Of a stretch of DNA of 64,000 nucleotides, positions 29,401 through 44,864 are shown piece after piece. This DNA comes from Alteribacter keqinensis (GTDB taxonomy: Bacteria; Bacillota; Bacilli; Bacillales; Salisediminibacteriaceae). The stretch covers positions 1 to 64,000 of the forward strand of contig NZ_RHIB01000004.1 in the NCBI RefSeq assembly GCF_003710255.1, read 5' to 3'. The translations under genes and the position numbers were made by a program. Numbering within the stretch: position 1 is the stretch's first letter; every line of letters starts with the position of its first letter. The notes beneath the pieces are model-generated. The model was not told where the DNA came from. It saw only the letters and a program-made list of their open reading frames with translations, and did no database searches.

Positions 29401-30029
29401 TACTTGAAATGCATATGGGTATGGCTGCAAAAGCCCTCGGTATCCACATTGCATCTCCGGTATTTGACGGTGCCCGTGAGGAAGACGTATGGTCTACGAT
29501 CGCTGAAGCCGGTATGGCTGAAGATGCGAAGACGGTACTATATGATGGAAGAACCGGTGAACCGTTTGATAACCGTGTTTCTGTCGGTGTTATGTATATG
29601 ATCAAGCTGGCACACATGGTTGATGACAAGCTTCACGCCCGTTCAACGGGACCATATTCACTCGTAACCCAGCAGCCGCTCGGTGGTAAAGCACAGTTCG
29701 GTGGTCAGCGTTTCGGTGAGATGGAGGTATGGGCACTTGAGGCATATGGTGCTGCTTACACCTTGCAGGAGATCCTTACTGTGAAATCCGATGACGTTGT
29801 CGGACGTGTGAAAACGTACGAAGCGATCGTGAAAGGTGAAAACGTACCGGAACCAGGTGTTCCTGAGTCGTTTAAAGTTCTTATCAAAGAGCTTCAGAGT
29901 CTTGGTATGGACGTGAAGATGCTTACCAGTAATGAAGAGGAAATCGAAATGCTGGAGCTGGATGACGAAGATGATCAGAACAACGACAAGTTGAATTTGA
30001 ACCTAGAGTCCACTGAATCAAACGGTTAA
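26487..30029 (+). CDS. rpoB: RNA polymerase beta subunit
   Basis: RpoB forms one half of the catalytic cleft of RNA polymerase. The TTG at 26487 gives 1180 residues beginning [20 protein letters not shown], as in B. subtilis; AGGGGTG lies 6 bases upstream. An in-frame GTG at 26478 overlaps that site. The rifampicin region (Q470, H483, S488 within [15 protein letters not shown] and [10 protein letters not shown]) is unaltered, so rifampicin sensitivity is expected. The acidic C-terminal tail is present. Confidence 0.98.
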   Translation: MTGQQVQYGRHRQRRSYARINEVLELPNLIEIQTASYQWFLDEGIREMFSDISPIEDFTGNLVLEFIDYSLGEPKYSVEDSKERDVTYSAPLRVKVRLINKETGEVKEQEVFMGDFPLMTETGTFVINGAERVIVSQLVRSPSVYFNDKIDKNGKKGFGATVIPNRGAWLELETDAKDVVYVRIDRTRKIPVTVLLRALGFGTDQEIIDLLGEDEYLRNSLDKDNTDSSEKALLEIYERLRPGEPPTVDNAKSLLESRFFDPKRYDLANVGRYKMNKKLHIKERLFNQRLAETLVDPDTGEVLAEEGAMIDRRLLDRLIPYLENNVGFRHYTLNGGVVDEEDVELQSVLIHPQNGKEDAEPIRVISNGVVDRSVKNITPADIISSINYFFNLLHGVGNTDDIDHLGNRRLRSVGELLQNQFRIGLSRMERVVRERMSIQDANMITPQALINIRPVIASIKEFFGSSQLSQFMDQTNPLAELTHKRRLSALGPGGLTRERAGFEVRDVHYSHYGRMCPIETPEGPNIGLINSLSSFAKVNEFGFMETPYRKVDHERGAVSAQIDYLTADEEDNYVVAQANAKLDDEGYFIDDNIICRFRGENIVVPKDRVDYMDVSPKQVVSAATACIPFLENDDSNRALMGANMQRQAVPLLNPESPIVGTGMEYVSAKDSGAAVISKSKGRVERVSGNYIQVRRIEEVDGKEIEGDAIRYNLQKFIRSNQGTCYNQRPIVSEGDIVTNGEILADGPSMEKGEMALGRNVVVGFMTWDGYNYEDAIILSERLVKDDVYTSIHIEEYESEARDTKLGPEEITRDIPNVGEDALRNLDDRGIIRVGAEVKDGDILVGKVTPKGVTELTAEERLLHAIFGEKAREVRDTSLRAPHGGDGIVLDVKIFNREDGDELPPGVNQLVRVYLVQKRKIHEGDKMAGRHGNKGVISKILPEEDMPYLPDGTPIDIMLNPLGVPSRMNIGQVLEMHMGMAAKALGIHIASPVFDGAREEDVWSTIAEAGMAEDAKTVLYDGRTGEPFDNRVSVGVMYMIKLAHMVDDKLHARSTGPYSLVTQQPLGGKAQFGGQRFGEMEVWALEAYGAAYTLQEILTVKSDDVVGRVKTYEAIVKGENVPEPGVPESFKVLIKELQSLGMDVKMLTSNEEEIEMLELDDEDDQNNDKLNLNLESTESNG

Positions 30030-30065
30030 TGGCAGATCTTGAAAGTCGAAAGGGAGGTTGGCCCC

Positions 30066-33000
30066 TTGATAGATGTTAATAACTTTGAGTATATGAAAAT
30101 TGGCTTGGCTTCTCCGGATAAAATCCGCTCATGGTCAAGAGGGGAAGTCAAAAAGCCAGAAACAATCAACTACAGAACGCTTAAGCCTGAAAAAGACGGT
30201 TTGTTCTGTGAGCGCATTTTCGGTCCAACAAAAGATTGGGAATGTCATTGTGGTAAATATAAGCGTGTCCGCTACAAAGGTGTCGTATGTGACCGATGTG
30301 GCGTAGAAGTAACACGTGCAAAAGTACGTCGTGAGAGAATGGGGCACATCGAGCTTGCTGCCCCTGTATCTCACATCTGGTACTTTAAAGGAATCCCAAG
30401 CAGAATGGGGCTTGTCCTGGATATGTCCCCACGTTCTCTTGAGGAAGTAATCTATTTCGCATCGTATGTAGTTACTGAAACAGGAGACACACCGCTTGAA
30501 CTCAAGCAGCTGCTGTCTGAGAGAGAATACCGGACGTACCGTGAAAAGTACGGCCGTTCTTTCACAGCCTCTATGGGAGCGGAAGCAATCCGCAAGCTTC
30601 TTCAGGACATTGATCTTGATAAAGAAGTAAATATGCTGAAAGAAGAATTGCTTACAGCTCAAGGTCAAAGACGTACACGTGCGATCAAGCGCCTTGAAGT
30701 TCTTGAAGCATTCCGTAACTCCGGCAACAAACCTGACTGGATGATCCTTGATGTTCTTCCTGTCATCCCGCCGGAATTGCGTCCGATGGTTCAGTTAGAC
30801 GGAGGACGCTTTGCGACTTCCGACTTAAACGACCTTTACCGCCGTGTAATTAACCGTAACAACCGATTAAAGCGTCTCCTCGACCTTGGTGCTCCAAGCA
30901 TCATCGTTCAAAACGAGAAGCGTATGCTTCAGGAAGCAGTCGATGCCTTAATCGATAACGGACGCCGCGGCCGTCCTGTAACAGGACCTGGTAACCGCCC
31001 GTTGAAATCTCTTTCCCACATGCTTAAAGGTAAGCAAGGACGTTTCCGTCAAAACCTTCTTGGTAAACGTGTTGACTACTCCGGACGTTCTGTAATCGTA
31101 GTAGGTCCTCACCTTAAGATGTACCAGTGCGGTCTTCCAAAGGAAATGGCTCTTGAACTGTTTAAGCCTTTTGTAATGAAAGAGCTTGTAAGTAAAGGTC
31201 TTGCCCACAACATCAAGAGCGCCAAGCGTAAAGTAGAGCGCGTTCAGCCGGAAGTATGGGATGTTCTTGAGGAAGTCATTAAAGAGCACCCGGTTCTTCT
31301 TAACCGGGCACCTACCCTTCACAGACTGGGTATCCAGGCATTTGAGCCGACTCTGGTTGAAGGTCGTGCAATTAAGCTGCACCCACTTGTGTGTACAGCT
31401 TACAACGCCGACTTTGACGGAGACCAAATGGCCGTTCACGTACCTCTTTCTGCTGAAGCACAGGCCGAGTCACGCCTTCTTATGCTTGCAGCGCAAAACA
31501 TCTTGAACCCTAAAGATGGCAAGCCTGTTGTTACTCCGTCCCAGGATATGGTGCTGGGTAACTACTACCTTACACTTGAGCGAAAAGATGCAGTAGGCGA
31601 AGCGAACGTGTATTACGGACCAAATGAAGTGCTGACAGCATATCAAAACGGTTATGTACACCTTCATACCCGTATTGCCGTTCCGGTTGATTCTCTTGGC
31701 GATAAGCCATTTAAGGATCACCAAAAAGGAAAACTGATTCTAACGTCAGTAGGTAAGGTTATCTTTAACGAAATCCTGCCTCCTGAGTTTCCTTATATTA
31801 ACGAACCGACAGCTTATAACCTTCAGGAAGAAACGCCTGATACGTATATCGTGTCAACAGGCACAGATGTGAAAAAGGAATTCGCTGAGCGTGACGTTAT
31901 TAAGCCGTTTAAAAAAGGATTCCTCGGCGATATTATCGCTGAAGTCTTTAAGAAGTTTAAAGTATCCGAAACGTCAATCATGCTTGATAAAATGAAGGAC
32001 TTAGGATTCTACTACTCCACAAAAGCAGGTATTACCATCGGTGTATCTGATATCGTGGTACTTAAAGACAAACAGAAAATCCTGGACGAAGCGGAAGGAA
32101 AAGTAGACCGTGTCCTAAAGCAGTTCCGCCGTGGTCTGATCACGGAAGAAGAGCGTTATGACAAGGTTATTGAGATCTGGAGCTCGGCGAAAGATGTGAT
32201 CCAGAGCAAGTTGATGGGCACACTTGATACCTCCAACCCGATCTTCATGATGAGTGATTCCGGTGCCCGTGGTAACGCGTCGAACTTTACGCAGCTTGCA
32301 GGTATGCGTGGTCTGATGGCAAACCCATCCGGGCGAATCATCGAGCTTCCAATCAAATCCAGTTTCCGTGAGGGACTTACAGTACTTGAGTACTTTATCT
32401 CCACCCACGGTGCCCGTAAAGGTCTTGCCGATACGGCCCTTAAAACAGCCGACTCAGGTTACCTTACACGCCGGCTGGTTGATGTTGCACAGGATGTTAT
32501 TGTTCGCGAACAAGACTGTGGAACAGACCGCGGCTTGAAAGTGGCTGCCATTAAGGAAGGTACAGAAGTTATTGAACCATTATACGACCGCCTTGTCGGC
32601 CGTTTAACATTCCAGACGGTACATCACCCTGAAACAGGTGAAGTCCTTGCTGAGAAAAACCAGACTCTTGATGAAGACACAAGTAAACTCATCGAAGATT
32701 CCGGTGTAAAAGAACTAACTATTCGTTCTGCCTTCACATGTGACACAAAACACGGCGTATGTAAGGCCTGCTACGGACGCAACCTTGCAACAGGTGCAGA
32801 AGTAGAAGTAGGCGAAGCGGTAGGAATCATCGCTGCCCAGTCTATCGGTGAGCCGGGTACACAGTTAACGATGCGTACCTTCCACACAGGCGGGGTAGCC
32901 GGAGACGACATCACTCAAGGTTTACCACGTATCCAAGAGGTATTTGAAGCCCGTAACCCTAAAGGTCAGGCTGTCATTTCCGAGATTCAGGGTGTGGTCA

Positions 33001-33680
33001 CCGACGTGAAGGAAGTAAACGAAAAGAAAGAGATTATCGTTAAAGGTGATCTTGAAACCCGTTCTTACACAACACCATACGGCTCCCGCATGAAAGTAGA
33101 AGTGGGTACTGAAGTTAAACCGGGGCAGGAACTTACAGAAGGTTCTATTGATCCGAAAGAACTTCTCACCGTATCCGGTGTTCAAGGTGTACAGGAGTAC
33201 CTTCTTCGCGAAGTACAAAAAGTATACCGCATGCAAGGGGTGGAAATTGGTGATAAGCACGTGGAAGTAATGGTTCGCCAGATGCTTCGTAAAATCCGCG
33301 TTCTTGACGCAGGGGACACAGAAGTACTTCCAGGATCCCTTATTGAAATTCACCAGTTCAACGAAGCCAACAAAGATGTGCTCCTTCGCGGCGGCACACC
33401 AGCAACAGGTAAGCCGGTTCTGCTCGGTATTACAAAAGCATCTCTTGAAACAGATTCCTTCTTATCTGCCGCCTCCTTCCAGGAAACGACTCGTGTCCTG
33501 ACTGACGCAGCAATTAAAGGAAAACGAGATGAGCTTGTAGGACTGAAAGAGAACGTTATTATCGGTAAGCTTGTTCCGGCTGGTACAGGCATGCAGCGCT
33601 ATAGAAAGATCAACCTTGCTATGGAAGAAGATGCACAGTCTGAAATGCCGGCGATTGAAGAAGCGACGATCCAGGATTAA
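30066..33680 (+). CDS. rpoC: RNA polymerase beta' subunit
   Basis: RpoC carries the active-site magnesium: NADFDGDQM with D449, D451 and D453. An N-terminal zinc-binding region (CHCGKYKR...CDRCG) and a second cysteine cluster (CGTDRG...[13 protein letters not shown]) are intact. TTG at 30066 gives 1204 residues and follows AGGGAGG by 8 bases; an in-frame TTG at 30039 precedes that site and is rejected. It lies 36 bases after rpoB. Confidence 0.98.
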   Translation: MIDVNNFEYMKIGLASPDKIRSWSRGEVKKPETINYRTLKPEKDGLFCERIFGPTKDWECHCGKYKRVRYKGVVCDRCGVEVTRAKVRRERMGHIELAAPVSHIWYFKGIPSRMGLVLDMSPRSLEEVIYFASYVVTETGDTPLELKQLLSEREYRTYREKYGRSFTASMGAEAIRKLLQDIDLDKEVNMLKEELLTAQGQRRTRAIKRLEVLEAFRNSGNKPDWMILDVLPVIPPELRPMVQLDGGRFATSDLNDLYRRVINRNNRLKRLLDLGAPSIIVQNEKRMLQEAVDALIDNGRRGRPVTGPGNRPLKSLSHMLKGKQGRFRQNLLGKRVDYSGRSVIVVGPHLKMYQCGLPKEMALELFKPFVMKELVSKGLAHNIKSAKRKVERVQPEVWDVLEEVIKEHPVLLNRAPTLHRLGIQAFEPTLVEGRAIKLHPLVCTAYNADFDGDQMAVHVPLSAEAQAESRLLMLAAQNILNPKDGKPVVTPSQDMVLGNYYLTLERKDAVGEANVYYGPNEVLTAYQNGYVHLHTRIAVPVDSLGDKPFKDHQKGKLILTSVGKVIFNEILPPEFPYINEPTAYNLQEETPDTYIVSTGTDVKKEFAERDVIKPFKKGFLGDIIAEVFKKFKVSETSIMLDKMKDLGFYYSTKAGITIGVSDIVVLKDKQKILDEAEGKVDRVLKQFRRGLITEEERYDKVIEIWSSAKDVIQSKLMGTLDTSNPIFMMSDSGARGNASNFTQLAGMRGLMANPSGRIIELPIKSSFREGLTVLEYFISTHGARKGLADTALKTADSGYLTRRLVDVAQDVIVREQDCGTDRGLKVAAIKEGTEVIEPLYDRLVGRLTFQTVHHPETGEVLAEKNQTLDEDTSKLIEDSGVKELTIRSAFTCDTKHGVCKACYGRNLATGAEVEVGEAVGIIAAQSIGEPGTQLTMRTFHTGGVAGDDITQGLPRIQEVFEARNPKGQAVISEIQGVVTDVKEVNEKKEIIVKGDLETRSYTTPYGSRMKVEVGTEVKPGQELTEGSIDPKELLTVSGVQGVQEYLLREVQKVYRMQGVEIGDKHVEVMVRQMLRKIRVLDAGDTEVLPGSLIEIHQFNEANKDVLLRGGTPATGKPVLLGITKASLETDSFLSAASFQETTRVLTDAAIKGKRDELVGLKENVIIGKLVPAGTGMQRYRKINLAMEEDAQSEMPAIEEATIQD

Positions 33681-33689
33681 TCATGGGCA

Positions 33690-33712
33690 CCCGGAGTGGC
33701 TTTTCCGCCACT
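33690..33712 (+). terminator. hairpin after rpoC
   Basis: GGAGTGGC and GCCACTCC form a perfect 8-bp stem 10 bases after the stop codon. There is no T run, so it may be an RNA-stabilising or partial terminator. Confidence 0.5.
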
Positions 33713-33745
33713 CCTGTCCTGCTCAATAAAAATTCGAACAGGTTG

Positions 33746-33774
33746 TTGACACATGTTATCCCTAGTGATAATAT
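33746..33774 (+). promoter_or_regulatory. sigma-A promoter of the ybxF-rpsL-rpsG-fusA-tuf unit
   Basis: TTGACA and TAATAT are separated by 17 bases, 42 bases before ybxF. Confidence 0.85.
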
Positions 33775-33815
33775 ATAAAAGTGCGCCTAATACCTGATGC
33801 TTTGGAGGATTATTG

Positions 33816-34064
33816 ATGTCTTATGAAAAAGTAGTGCAGGCCAATGAACGAATAGTGGGCACGAAACAAACTTTAAAAGCACTGGAAGAACAGCAGGTTA
33901 AAGAATTAATCATTGCCGACGATGCTGATCACGGTGTACTTTCCAAAGTCCTGGCGCTAGCCGAAGACCAGGGGGTACCGATTCAGACCGTTGATTCCAT
34001 GAAAAAGCTTGGAAAAGCATGCGGAATTGACGTATCAGCAGCGATTGTAGCAATTAAAAAGTAA
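33816..34064 (+). CDS. rplGB: L7Ae-family ribosomal protein YbxF
   Basis: YbxF binds kink-turn RNA and associates with ribosomes; its essential role is unknown. This 82-residue protein carries [24 protein letters not shown] and [12 protein letters not shown]-like [17 protein letters not shown], typical of the L7Ae/L30e fold. ATG at 33816 follows TTGGAGGA. It precedes rpsL as in other Bacillus. Confidence 0.93.
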   Translation: MSYEKVVQANERIVGTKQTLKALEEQQVKELIIADDADHGVLSKVLALAEDQGVPIQTVDSMKKLGKACGIDVSAAIVAIKK

Positions 34065-34592
<528 letters not shown>

Positions 34593-34643
34593 TTGATTAA
34601 GACAGATATAAACTACTATTAATGGATGGAAGGAGGGGACCAC

Positions 34644-35114
34644 ATGCCTCGTAAAGGACCAGTACCAAAAAGAGACGTATTACCTGATCCACTTTACAAA
34701 TCGAAGCTTGTTACACGTATGATCAACCGTATGATGATCGACGGTAAAAAAGGGAAAGCACAAACGACTCTTTACAAGTCTTTCGAATTAGTAAAAGAAC
34801 GTACCGGCAATGATCCTCAAGAAGTATTCGAACAAGCACTTAAAAACATCATGCCTGTTCTTGAAGTTAAAGCACGCCGTGTTGGTGGTGCAAACTACCA
34901 AGTACCAATCGAAGTAAAACCAGAGCGACGTACTGCACTGGGACTTCGCTGGTTAGTAAGCTACGCTCGCCTTCGTGGTGAAAAAACGATGGAAGAGCGT
35001 CTTGCCAACGAAATTATGGACGCTGCAAATAATACGGGAGCCGCTGTTAAAAAGCGCGAAGATACTCATCGTATGGCAGAAGCGAACAAAGCATTCGCTC
35101 ACTACCGCTGGTAA
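34644..35114 (+). CDS. rpsG: 30S ribosomal protein S7
   Basis: S7 nucleates assembly of the 30S head and contacts E-site tRNA. The 156 residues start [20 protein letters not shown] and end AFAHYRW. AGGAGGGG lies 6 bases before the ATG. It is followed by a 141-base spacer with nested hairpins (GCCCG/CGGGC near 35126; GAGG..GCCGG/CCGGC..CCTC at 35177-35203) before fusA. Confidence 0.97.
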   Translation: MPRKGPVPKRDVLPDPLYKSKLVTRMINRMMIDGKKGKAQTTLYKSFELVKERTGNDPQEVFEQALKNIMPVLEVKARRVGGANYQVPIEVKPERRTALGLRWLVSYARLRGEKTMEERLANEIMDAANNTGAAVKKREDTHRMAEANKAFAHYRW

Positions 35115-35255
35115 GAAAATACTTGCCCGGCTTACGGGCGGTATATTTCAAAACAGTTAATCGAGACGGGATACTGAGGAGGCCGGTCACCCGGCTTTCC
35201 CTCGGAACCATCTCCAACCCACTAACATCTTCACTTAAGGAAGGAGAAAATGACC

Positions 35256-37334
35256 ATGGGAAGAGAATTCTCCTTAGAAAAGACGCGTAATATCGGAATC
35301 ATGGCTCACATCGATGCCGGTAAGACGACGACGACTGAGCGTGTACTTTTCTACACAGGGCGTATTCACAAAATCGGTGAAACGCACGAAGGTGCTTCTC
35401 AAATGGACTGGATGGACCAGGAGCAAGAGCGTGGAATCACGATCACTTCTGCTGCGACAACAGCCGCTTGGAAAGAACACCGTGTAAATATCATCGATAC
35501 TCCAGGACACGTAGACTTTACTGTAGAGGTAGAGCGTTCTTTACGTGTACTTGATGGTGCCGTAGCTGTACTTGATGCACAGTCCGGTGTAGAACCACAA
35601 ACGGAAACTGTATGGCGTCAGGCAACTACGTATGGCGTACCACGTGTTGTTTTCGTAAACAAAATGGATAAGATCGGTGCTGACTTCATCTACTCACTAG
35701 GCACAATGCACGATCGTCTTGGTGCTAACGCACATGCGATCCAGTTGCCAATCGGTGCAGAAGATGACTTCGAAGGTATCATCGACCTTGTTGAAATGCA
35801 CGCTTACTACTACTTAGATGATCTCGGATCACGTACTGAAGCACGTGAAATTCCGGATGAGTATAAGGATCAAGCGAATGAGTACCGTGAAAAGTTACTT
35901 GAAGCAGTTTCCGAACTTGACGAAGATTTAATGATGAAATACCTTGAAGGTGAAGAGCTTACGACTGAAGAGATCAAAGCTGCGATCCGTAAAGGTACTT
36001 GTGACGTTGAATTCTACCCTGTCATCTGCGGATCTGCCTTTAAAAACAAAGGTGTTCAGCTTATGCTTGATGCTGTTATCGACTACCTTCCATCTCCATT
36101 GGACGTACCTCCAATGACTGGAATGCTACCGGACAGCGAAGAAGAAGTTCTGCGTAAGCCAAGTGATGACGAGCCATTCTCTGCATTGGCATTTAAAGTT
36201 ATGACAGATCCTTTCGTAGGTAAACTTACATTCTTCCGCGTATACTCTGGTACTGTTGACGCTGGTTCTTACGTTAAGAACTCAACGAAAGATAAGCGTG
36301 AGCGTATGGGACGTATCCTTCAAATGCACGCGAATCACCGTGAAGAGATTCCTACTGTTTACGCTGGTGATATCGCTGCGGGTGTCGGGCTTAAGAGCAC
36401 AACTACAGGAGACACAATCTGTGATGAGAAGAACATGGTTATTCTTGAATCCATGGAATTCCCTGAGCCGGTAATCTCCCTTTCTGTAGAGCCTAAGTCT
36501 AAAGCTGACCAGGATAAAATGGGTATCGCTTTAGGTAAGCTTGCAGAAGAAGATCCAACATTCCGCACACACACTGATGAAGAAACAGGACAAACGATCA
36601 TCGCAGGTATGGGTGAGCTTCACCTTGATATCATCGTTGACCGTATGAAGCGTGAATTCAAAGTGGAAGCAAATGTTGGTGCACCTCAGGTTTCCTACCG
36701 TGAGACAATCCGTCAAGCGGCGAAAGTTGAAGGTAAATTCGTACGTCAATCCGGTGGTCGTGGACAATTCGGTCACGTATGGGTTGAGTTCGAACCTAAC
36801 GAAGAAGGTAAAGGCTTCGAGTTCGTTGATAAAGTTGTCGGCGGTGTTGTTCCTCGTGAATACATCCCATCAGTTGGACAGGGTCTTGAAGAGTCCCTTA
36901 AGAACGGGATGCTCGCCGGATACGAAGTTATCGACGTAAAAGCCACCCTTGTTGATGGTTCTTACCACGATGTCGACTCCAACGAGATGGCATTTAAAGT
37001 AGCTGCTTCCCTGGCTGTTAAAGAAGCGGCGAAAAAATGTAACCCGGCTATTCTTGAGCCAGTCATGAAAGTTGAAGTGGTTGTACCTGAAGAGTACATG
37101 GGAGACATCATGGGTGACGTAACTTCCCGTCGTGGACGAGTTGAAGGTATGGAAGCCCGCGGTAACGCACAAATTGTTAAGGCGATGGTGCCACTTTCCG
37201 AAATGTTCGGTTACGCTACTTCCCTGCGTTCCAACACGCAAGGACGCGGACAGTACACAATGCATTTTGACCACTATGAAGAAGTACCTAAGAGTATTTC
37301 TGAAGAGATCATCAAAAAACAGTCTGGTAAGTAA
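35256..37334 (+). CDS. fusA: elongation factor G
   Basis: EF-G is the GTPase that drives ribosomal translocation. The 692-residue protein has the G1 motif [14 protein letters not shown]3 DTPGHVDF and G4 NKMD in the N-terminal domain, and domains II-V complete to the C terminus. The ATG at 35256 lies 9 bases from AAGGAG and gives [12 protein letters not shown], as in Bacillus; the ATG at 35250 is too close to the site. Confidence 0.98.
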   Translation: MGREFSLEKTRNIGIMAHIDAGKTTTTERVLFYTGRIHKIGETHEGASQMDWMDQEQERGITITSAATTAAWKEHRVNIIDTPGHVDFTVEVERSLRVLDGAVAVLDAQSGVEPQTETVWRQATTYGVPRVVFVNKMDKIGADFIYSLGTMHDRLGANAHAIQLPIGAEDDFEGIIDLVEMHAYYYLDDLGSRTEAREIPDEYKDQANEYREKLLEAVSELDEDLMMKYLEGEELTTEEIKAAIRKGTCDVEFYPVICGSAFKNKGVQLMLDAVIDYLPSPLDVPPMTGMLPDSEEEVLRKPSDDEPFSALAFKVMTDPFVGKLTFFRVYSGTVDAGSYVKNSTKDKRERMGRILQMHANHREEIPTVYAGDIAAGVGLKSTTTGDTICDEKNMVILESMEFPEPVISLSVEPKSKADQDKMGIALGKLAEEDPTFRTHTDEETGQTIIAGMGELHLDIIVDRMKREFKVEANVGAPQVSYRETIRQAAKVEGKFVRQSGGRGQFGHVWVEFEPNEEGKGFEFVDKVVGGVVPREYIPSVGQGLEESLKNGMLAGYEVIDVKATLVDGSYHDVDSNEMAFKVAASLAVKEAAKKCNPAILEPVMKVEVVVPEEYMGDIMGDVTSRRGRVEGMEARGNAQIVKAMVPLSEMFGYATSLRSNTQGRGQYTMHFDHYEEVPKSISEEIIKKQSGK

Positions 37335-37463
37335 TCTGTTATTGTCTCACAGGTCATTTTGTTGTAAGCTAAGTTTGTTGTAAGCTTAGAGTGATGAGAG
37401 GTACAGCTTTTCATCATTCTCCCTAATATAAAAATTCTATGAAATTCAAGGAGGAATTAGATC

Positions 37464-38654
<1,191 letters not shown>

Positions 38655-38676
38655 TAACTAAGCTAAGGCTTTACAT

Positions 38677-38712
38677 GCAGCCCCCAGGATTTTCCCGGGG
38701 GCTGTTTTTTAT
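38677..38712 (+). terminator. terminator after tuf
   Basis: CAGCCCCCAGG and CCCGGGGGCTG form a GC-rich stem followed by TTTTTTATT. Confidence 0.92.
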
Positions 38713-38849
38713 TGGATTGATTTACGAGTTTCTTCTATCTAAGAGAGGAGGGTGATGTTTGTTTATGAGACAGGGGGGGCAGTGTCTAGGTTAAGGTATA
38801 ATGGTTTATTTACAGGAATCCCACGGCCGAACTCAGGGAAAAAGTGCGG

Positions 38850-39010
38850 ATTAAAGAATTAAGATCGTGATGGATTAAGGAATCTGCACGATAGATGGAT
38901 TTTTCTGTTTCCGATTAAGGAGTTCCTGATAAATTACGGAGATTTACGTTAACCACCCAAGGATTCATGATATCTGATTCATGATAACCCAAAGATATAC
39001 GATACCAGTA
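38850..39010 (+). repeat. AT-rich spacer with short direct repeats
   Basis: GATTCATGATA occurs twice (38962-38972 and 38976-38986), and variants of GATTAAGGA occur several times from 38850 to 38935. There is no credible reading frame between tuf and rpsJ. The remainder of 38713-39116 holds no recognisable feature. Confidence 0.4.
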
Positions 39011-39116
39011 GGAGAATTAACGAAACCCCAACTGACTTCAAAATAAAGAAAATACCCCGATTTTCCCCGATATAACCTCCAAAACTAAAAGGAAACATTC
39101 CCACACCATCTAGCAC

Positions 39117-39145
39117 TTGAAATCAGAGGAGATAATCTTTATAAT
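39117..39145 (+). promoter_or_regulatory. upstream promoter of the S10 operon
   Basis: TTGAAA and TATAAT are separated by 17 bases, about 205 bases before rpsJ. Confidence 0.7.
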
Positions 39146-39184
39146 AGTAAAAGTGTGATTACGTATATAAATTACAGAAATCAC

Positions 39185-39213
39185 TTGATCTGCATTAGGC
39201 ATTAATGTATAAT
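39185..39213 (+). promoter_or_regulatory. downstream promoter of the S10 operon
   Basis: TTGATC and TATAAT are separated by 17 bases. It lies 40 bases after the -10 of the first promoter and 138 bases before rpsJ. The leader that follows (GTGGGAGGTTACC ... ACACACCAGCCCCC) looks structured, but no known leader family is assigned. Confidence 0.75.
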
Positions 39214-39293
39214 GAATAATGTTGGTCACATGACAGGCGTTGATGTGGGAGGTTACCGACACACCAGCCCCCGTTGCCATGGAGCGGTGCTAG

Positions 39294-39659
<366 letters not shown>

Positions 39660-39689
39660 ATGATTGTTTAATAACAGGAGGTGTGACTC

Positions 39690-40319
39690 ATGGCCAAAGG
39701 AATCTTAGGTAAGAAATTAGGAATGACTCAAGTGTTCGCTGATAACGGCGAGGTCATCCCAGTAACAGTAATCGAAGCGACTCCAAACGTTGTTCTTCAA
39801 AAGAAAACGGTTGAAGCTGACGGTTACGAAGCTATCCAAGTTGGTTTCGGTGACAAAAAAGATCACCGCGCTAACAAACCTGAAAAAGGACACGCTGCTA
39901 AAGCAGACACTGCCCCTAAGCGCTTCGTTAGAGAAATTCGCGATGTGAACTTAGCGGATTATGAAGTTGGTCAGGAAGTCAAAGTAGATACTTTTGCAGC
40001 AGGAGATGTTGTTGACGTAACAGGACAATCCAAAGGTAAAGGTTTCCAAGGTGCAATTAAGCGCCACAACCAGTCCCGCGGACCAATGTCCCACGGTTCA
40101 CGCTATCACCGTCGTCCTGGTTCAATGGGTCCTGTTGACCCGAACCACGTACGTAAAGGTAAAAACTTACCTGGACAAATGGGTGGAGAAACAAAAACGA
40201 TTCAAAACCTTGAAGTTGTCCGTGTAGATACAGAACGCAACTTGCTCTTGGTAAAAGGAAATGTACCGGGTGCGAAAAAAAGCTATGTTACAGTAGAATC
40301 TGCTGTAAAAGCTAAATAA
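39690..40319 (+). CDS. rplC: 50S ribosomal protein L3
   Basis: L3 is an early assembly protein with a loop that reaches the peptidyl-transferase centre. The 209 residues start [20 protein letters not shown]; the loop segment [20 protein letters not shown] is intact. AGGAGGTG precedes the ATG. Confidence 0.97.
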   Translation: MAKGILGKKLGMTQVFADNGEVIPVTVIEATPNVVLQKKTVEADGYEAIQVGFGDKKDHRANKPEKGHAAKADTAPKRFVREIRDVNLADYEVGQEVKVDTFAAGDVVDVTGQSKGKGFQGAIKRHNQSRGPMSHGSRYHRRPGSMGPVDPNHVRKGKNLPGQMGGETKTIQNLEVVRVDTERNLLLVKGNVPGAKKSYVTVESAVKAK

Positions 40320-40348
40320 GTAGATCGACTAGGAAAGGAGGAGCCCTG

Positions 40349-40972
40349 ATGCCTAAAGTTGCTTTATTTAACCAAACTGGCTCTCAAGTTGGCGATATCG
40401 AACTATCCGATAGTATTTTCGGTATTGAGCCAAATGAAAGTGTTCTATATGACGCTGTAATCATGCAGCAAGCATCACAAAGACAAGGTACGCACGCTGT
40501 TAAAGGACGTTCAGACGTTCGCGGTGGCGGTAAGAAGCCTTGGAGACAAAAAGGTACCGGCCGTGCACGTCACGGTACAATCCGTTCCCCACTATGGGTT
40601 GGCGGGGGTGTTGCATTCGGTCCTACACCACGTAGCTATGGCTACAAATTACCGAAAAAAGTTCGTCGTCTGGCGATCAAATCAGCTCTTTCTTCTAAAG
40701 TACAAGCCGAAGAGATTCGCGTACTGGAAGGATTGAGCCTTGAAACACCAAAAACAAAAGAGATGAAAGCTGTTTTAGCCGGCTTTTCTGCAGGAGAAAA
40801 AACTCTTGTTGTAACTGCTGACTACAACGATGCGGTCGCTCTTTCTACACGAAACCTTCCTGGAGTAAAAACAATTACTGCAGACGGTCTTAACGTGTTA
40901 GACGTCGTGAGCCACAGCAACCTTGTGATCACTCAAGACGCTGTTAAAAAGGTAGAGGAGGTGCTTGCATAA
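40349..40972 (+). CDS. rplD: 50S ribosomal protein L4
   Basis: L4 lines the exit tunnel. The 207-residue protein has the loop [20 protein letters not shown] (about residues 61-80) whose alterations give macrolide resistance in other bacteria; it is wild type here. AAAGGAGG precedes the ATG. The stop overlaps the rplW start by one base. Confidence 0.97.
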   Translation: MPKVALFNQTGSQVGDIELSDSIFGIEPNESVLYDAVIMQQASQRQGTHAVKGRSDVRGGGKKPWRQKGTGRARHGTIRSPLWVGGGVAFGPTPRSYGYKLPKKVRRLAIKSALSSKVQAEEIRVLEGLSLETPKTKEMKAVLAGFSAGEKTLVVTADYNDAVALSTRNLPGVKTITADGLNVLDVVSHSNLVITQDAVKKVEEVLA

Positions 40973-41262
40973 TGGCAAACGCTCGTGATATTATTAAGCG
41001 CCCCGTAATCACTGAACGTTCTACTGACTTGATGGCAGAGAAAAAGTACACTTTTGAAGTGGACACTCGCGCTAACAAAACTCAGATTAAAGACGCTGTC
41101 GAAGAGATCTTCGGTGTGACAGTAGACAAAGTCAACACACAGAATTACAAAGGTAAATTCCGTCGTTTCGGACGTTATACAGGCTACAAAAGCAAGCGCA
41201 AGAAAGCCATTGTTCAGTTAACACCTGATAGCAAAGAACTAGACTTCTTTGAAGGTGTATAA
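40972..41262 (+). CDS. rplW: 50S ribosomal protein L23
   Basis: L23 sits at the tunnel exit and docks SRP and trigger factor. The 96 residues begin [29 protein letters not shown] at the end of rplD is its ribosome-binding site, so translation is coupled to L4. Confidence 0.97.
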   Translation: MANARDIIKRPVITERSTDLMAEKKYTFEVDTRANKTQIKDAVEEIFGVTVDKVNTQNYKGKFRRFGRYTGYKSKRKKAIVQLTPDSKELDFFEGV

Positions 41263-41293
41263 AACATTTTTATAGAGAAGGAGGGAAACTCTG

Positions 41294-42124
41294 ATGGCTA
41301 TTAAAAAGTATAAACCAACCACTAACGGTCGCCGTGGAATGTCTGTTCTTGACTTCCAGGAGATCACTACAGATAAGCCGGAAAAATCCTTGCTTGCACC
41401 ACTAAGCAAGAAAGCCGGTCGAAACAACCATGGTCGTATTACTGTACGTCACCAAGGTGGCGGACACAAACGCCAATACCGTATCATCGACTTTAAGCGT
41501 AACAAAGATGGAATTCCAGGCCGCGTTGCTACGATCGAATACGATCCAAACCGTTCTGCGAACATCGCTCTAATCAACTACGTTGATGGAGAAAAGCGTT
41601 ACATCCTTGCACCTAAAGGACTTAAAGTAGGAATGGAAATCGTTTCTGGTAAAGATGCTGACATCAAAATCGGTAACGCACTTCAACTAAAGGACATTCC
41701 AGTTGGTACAATCATTCACAACATCGAGCTTAAGCCAGGAAAAGGCGGACAGCTGGTACGTTCAGCGGGTGCTGAAGCTCAACTTCTTGGTAAAGAAGGA
41801 GACTACGTACTTGTACGTCTTCGTTCAGGCGAAACTCGTATGATTCTTGCTACTTGCCGCGCTACAATCGGTCAAGTAGGAAACACAGAGCACGAGCTTG
41901 TAACAATCGGTAAAGCCGGTCGTTCCCGCTGGTTAGGCAAGCGCCCGACAGTTCGTGGTTCTGTAATGAACCCAGTTGATCACCCACACGGTGGTGGTGA
42001 AGGACGCGCACCAATCGGTCGTAAATCACCAATGTCACCTTGGGGCAAACCGACACTTGGCTTCAAAACGCGTAAGAAGAATAAAGACACGGATAAATAT
42101 ATTGTACGTCGTCGCAAAAAATAA
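41294..42124 (+). CDS. rplB: 50S ribosomal protein L2
   Basis: L2 is needed for subunit association and peptidyl-transferase activity. The 276 residues contain the conserved C-terminal [20 protein letters not shown], including the key His. AAGGAGGG precedes the ATG. Confidence 0.97.
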   Translation: MAIKKYKPTTNGRRGMSVLDFQEITTDKPEKSLLAPLSKKAGRNNHGRITVRHQGGGHKRQYRIIDFKRNKDGIPGRVATIEYDPNRSANIALINYVDGEKRYILAPKGLKVGMEIVSGKDADIKIGNALQLKDIPVGTIIHNIELKPGKGGQLVRSAGAEAQLLGKEGDYVLVRLRSGETRMILATCRATIGQVGNTEHELVTIGKAGRSRWLGKRPTVRGSVMNPVDHPHGGGEGRAPIGRKSPMSPWGKPTLGFKTRKKNKDTDKYIVRRRKK

Positions 42125-42133
42125 CGGGGTTGT

Positions 42134-42162
42134 GCTACGGTTCTATCAAGGAACCGTAGGGC
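42134..42162 (+). other. perfect hairpin between rplB and rpsS
   Basis: GCTACGGTTC (42134-42143) and GAACCGTAG (42151-42159) form a stem with a 7-base loop. No T run follows, so termination is unlikely. It could be a processing or stability element inside the S10 transcript. Confidence 0.55.
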
Positions 42163-42184
42163 AGTCACGAAGGGAGGTACACAC

Positions 42185-42463
42185 ATGGGTCGCAGCTTAA
42201 AAAAAGGACCTTTCGTCGATGATCACCTAATGAAGAAGGTTGAAGTACAAAACGAGAATGATGACAAAAAGGTTATCAAGACTTGGTCTCGTCGCTCTAC
42301 AATTTTCCCACAATTCATCGGTCACACGATCGCAGTTTATGATGGTCGTAAACACGTACCGGTTTACGTATCAGAAGATATGGTTGGACACAAGCTTGGC
42401 GAGTTCGCACCATCAAGAACTTACAAAGGCCACGCTTCTGACGACAAGAAAACAAGACGCTAA
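42185..42463 (+). CDS. rpsS: 30S ribosomal protein S19
   Basis: S19 is in the 30S head near the A-site finger bridge. The 92 residues start [20 protein letters not shown] and include [27 protein letters not shown] precedes the ATG. Confidence 0.97.
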   Translation: MGRSLKKGPFVDDHLMKKVEVQNENDDKKVIKTWSRRSTIFPQFIGHTIAVYDGRKHVPVYVSEDMVGHKLGEFAPSRTYKGHASDDKKTRR

Positions 42464-42484
42464 TAAAGAGGGGAGGTACTTTCC

Positions 42485-42826
42485 ATGGAAGCAAAAGCAG
42501 TAGCGAAACAAGTGCGTATTGCTCCTCGCAAGGCACGTTTAGTGGTTGACTTAATTCGTGGTAAGGAAGTTGGCGAAGCCATCTCAATCCTTAAACACAC
42601 TCCGAGATCAGCTTCTCCGATCGTTGAGAAACTCGTTAACTCGGCAATTGCTAACGCTGAGCATAATTACGAAATGGAACCAAACAACTTGGTTGTAAGT
42701 CAAGTATTTGTTGATGAAGGTGTAACGCTTAAAAGATTCCGCCCACGTGCGATGGGTCGCGCAAGCCGTATCAACAAACGTACGAGTCACATTACAGTTG
42801 TTCTTACAGAAAAGAAGGAGGGATAA
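42485..42826 (+). CDS. rplV: 50S ribosomal protein L22
   Basis: L22 lines the exit tunnel with a long beta hairpin. The 113 residues contain [18 protein letters not shown] and the hairpin [20 protein letters not shown], without the deletions associated with macrolide resistance. GGGAGGT precedes the ATG. Confidence 0.97.
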   Translation: MEAKAVAKQVRIAPRKARLVVDLIRGKEVGEAISILKHTPRSASPIVEKLVNSAIANAEHNYEMEPNNLVVSQVFVDEGVTLKRFRPRAMGRASRINKRTSHITVVLTEKKEG

Positions 42827-42829
42827 GTA

Positions 42830-44119
<1,290 letters not shown>

Positions 44120-44141
44120 TACCTGAGAGGAGGTTTGCACA

Positions 44142-44405
44142 GTGGCTGAGCGTAATAACCGCAAGAGCTACACTGGTCGTGTTGTGTCTGACAAAATGGA
44201 CAAAACGATCACAGTTCTTGTAGAAACGTACAAAATGCATCCGCTATACGGCAAACGCGTTAAATACTCCAAAAAGTTAAAAGCACATGATGAAAACAAC
44301 ACTGCAAAAGCTGGAGATATCGTCCGCGTAATGGAAACTCGTCCGCTTTCAAAAGACAAGCGTTTCCGTCTTGTAGAAGTTGTTGAAGAAGCTGTTATTA
44401 TTTAA
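44142..44405 (+). CDS. rpsQ: 30S ribosomal protein S17
   Basis: S17 is a primary 16S rRNA-binding protein with an OB fold. The 87 residues include [20 protein letters not shown]. It starts with GTG, preceded by GAGGAGG. Confidence 0.96.
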   Translation: MAERNNRKSYTGRVVSDKMDKTITVLVETYKMHPLYGKRVKYSKKLKAHDENNTAKAGDIVRVMETRPLSKDKRFRLVEVVEEAVII

Positions 44406-44454
44406 TAGAAGTAAAGAATGACGTTTGCTTACCTGAAGGGAGGTAAATTGATCC

Positions 44455-44823
44455 ATGATCCAACAAGAGAGTCGTTTAAAAGTAGCTGATAACTCAGGTG
44501 CCCGTGAAGTACAATGTATCAAAGTGCTCGGTGGCTCAGGCCGTAAAGTAGCTAACATCGGTGATATCATTGTTTGCTCGGTAAAACAAGCAACACCTGG
44601 TGGCGTTGTCAAGAAGGGTGAGGTCGTTAAGGCGGTAATCGTACGTTCTAAGAGCGGTGCGCGTCGTCCAGACGGATCTTACATTAAGTTCGACGAGAAC
44701 GCAGCGGTTATTGTACGTGATGACAAGAGCCCGCGCGGAACTCGTATCTTCGGACCAGTTGCCCGTGAACTTCGTGAAAACCAATTCATGAAGATCGTAT
44801 CTTTGGCTCCTGAAGTGCTTTAA
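44455..44823 (+). CDS. rplN: 50S ribosomal protein L14
   Basis: L14 forms intersubunit bridges and is the RsfS docking site. The 122 residues start [27 protein letters not shown] lies 9 bases before the ATG. It begins the spc-type portion of the cluster. Confidence 0.97.
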   Translation: MIQQESRLKVADNSGAREVQCIKVLGGSGRKVANIGDIIVCSVKQATPGGVVKKGEVVKAVIVRSKSGARRPDGSYIKFDENAAVIVRDDKSPRGTRIFGPVARELRENQFMKIVSLAPEVL

Positions 44824-44864
44824 TCATAAATGGACGGAAAATGTCTGTTAAGGAGGTGCCCCTC

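Noticed and set aside
30039-30065. N-terminal extension of rpoC
   Set aside because: AGGGAGG lies downstream of that TTG and 8 bases before the TTG at 30066, which also matches the known RpoC N terminus.
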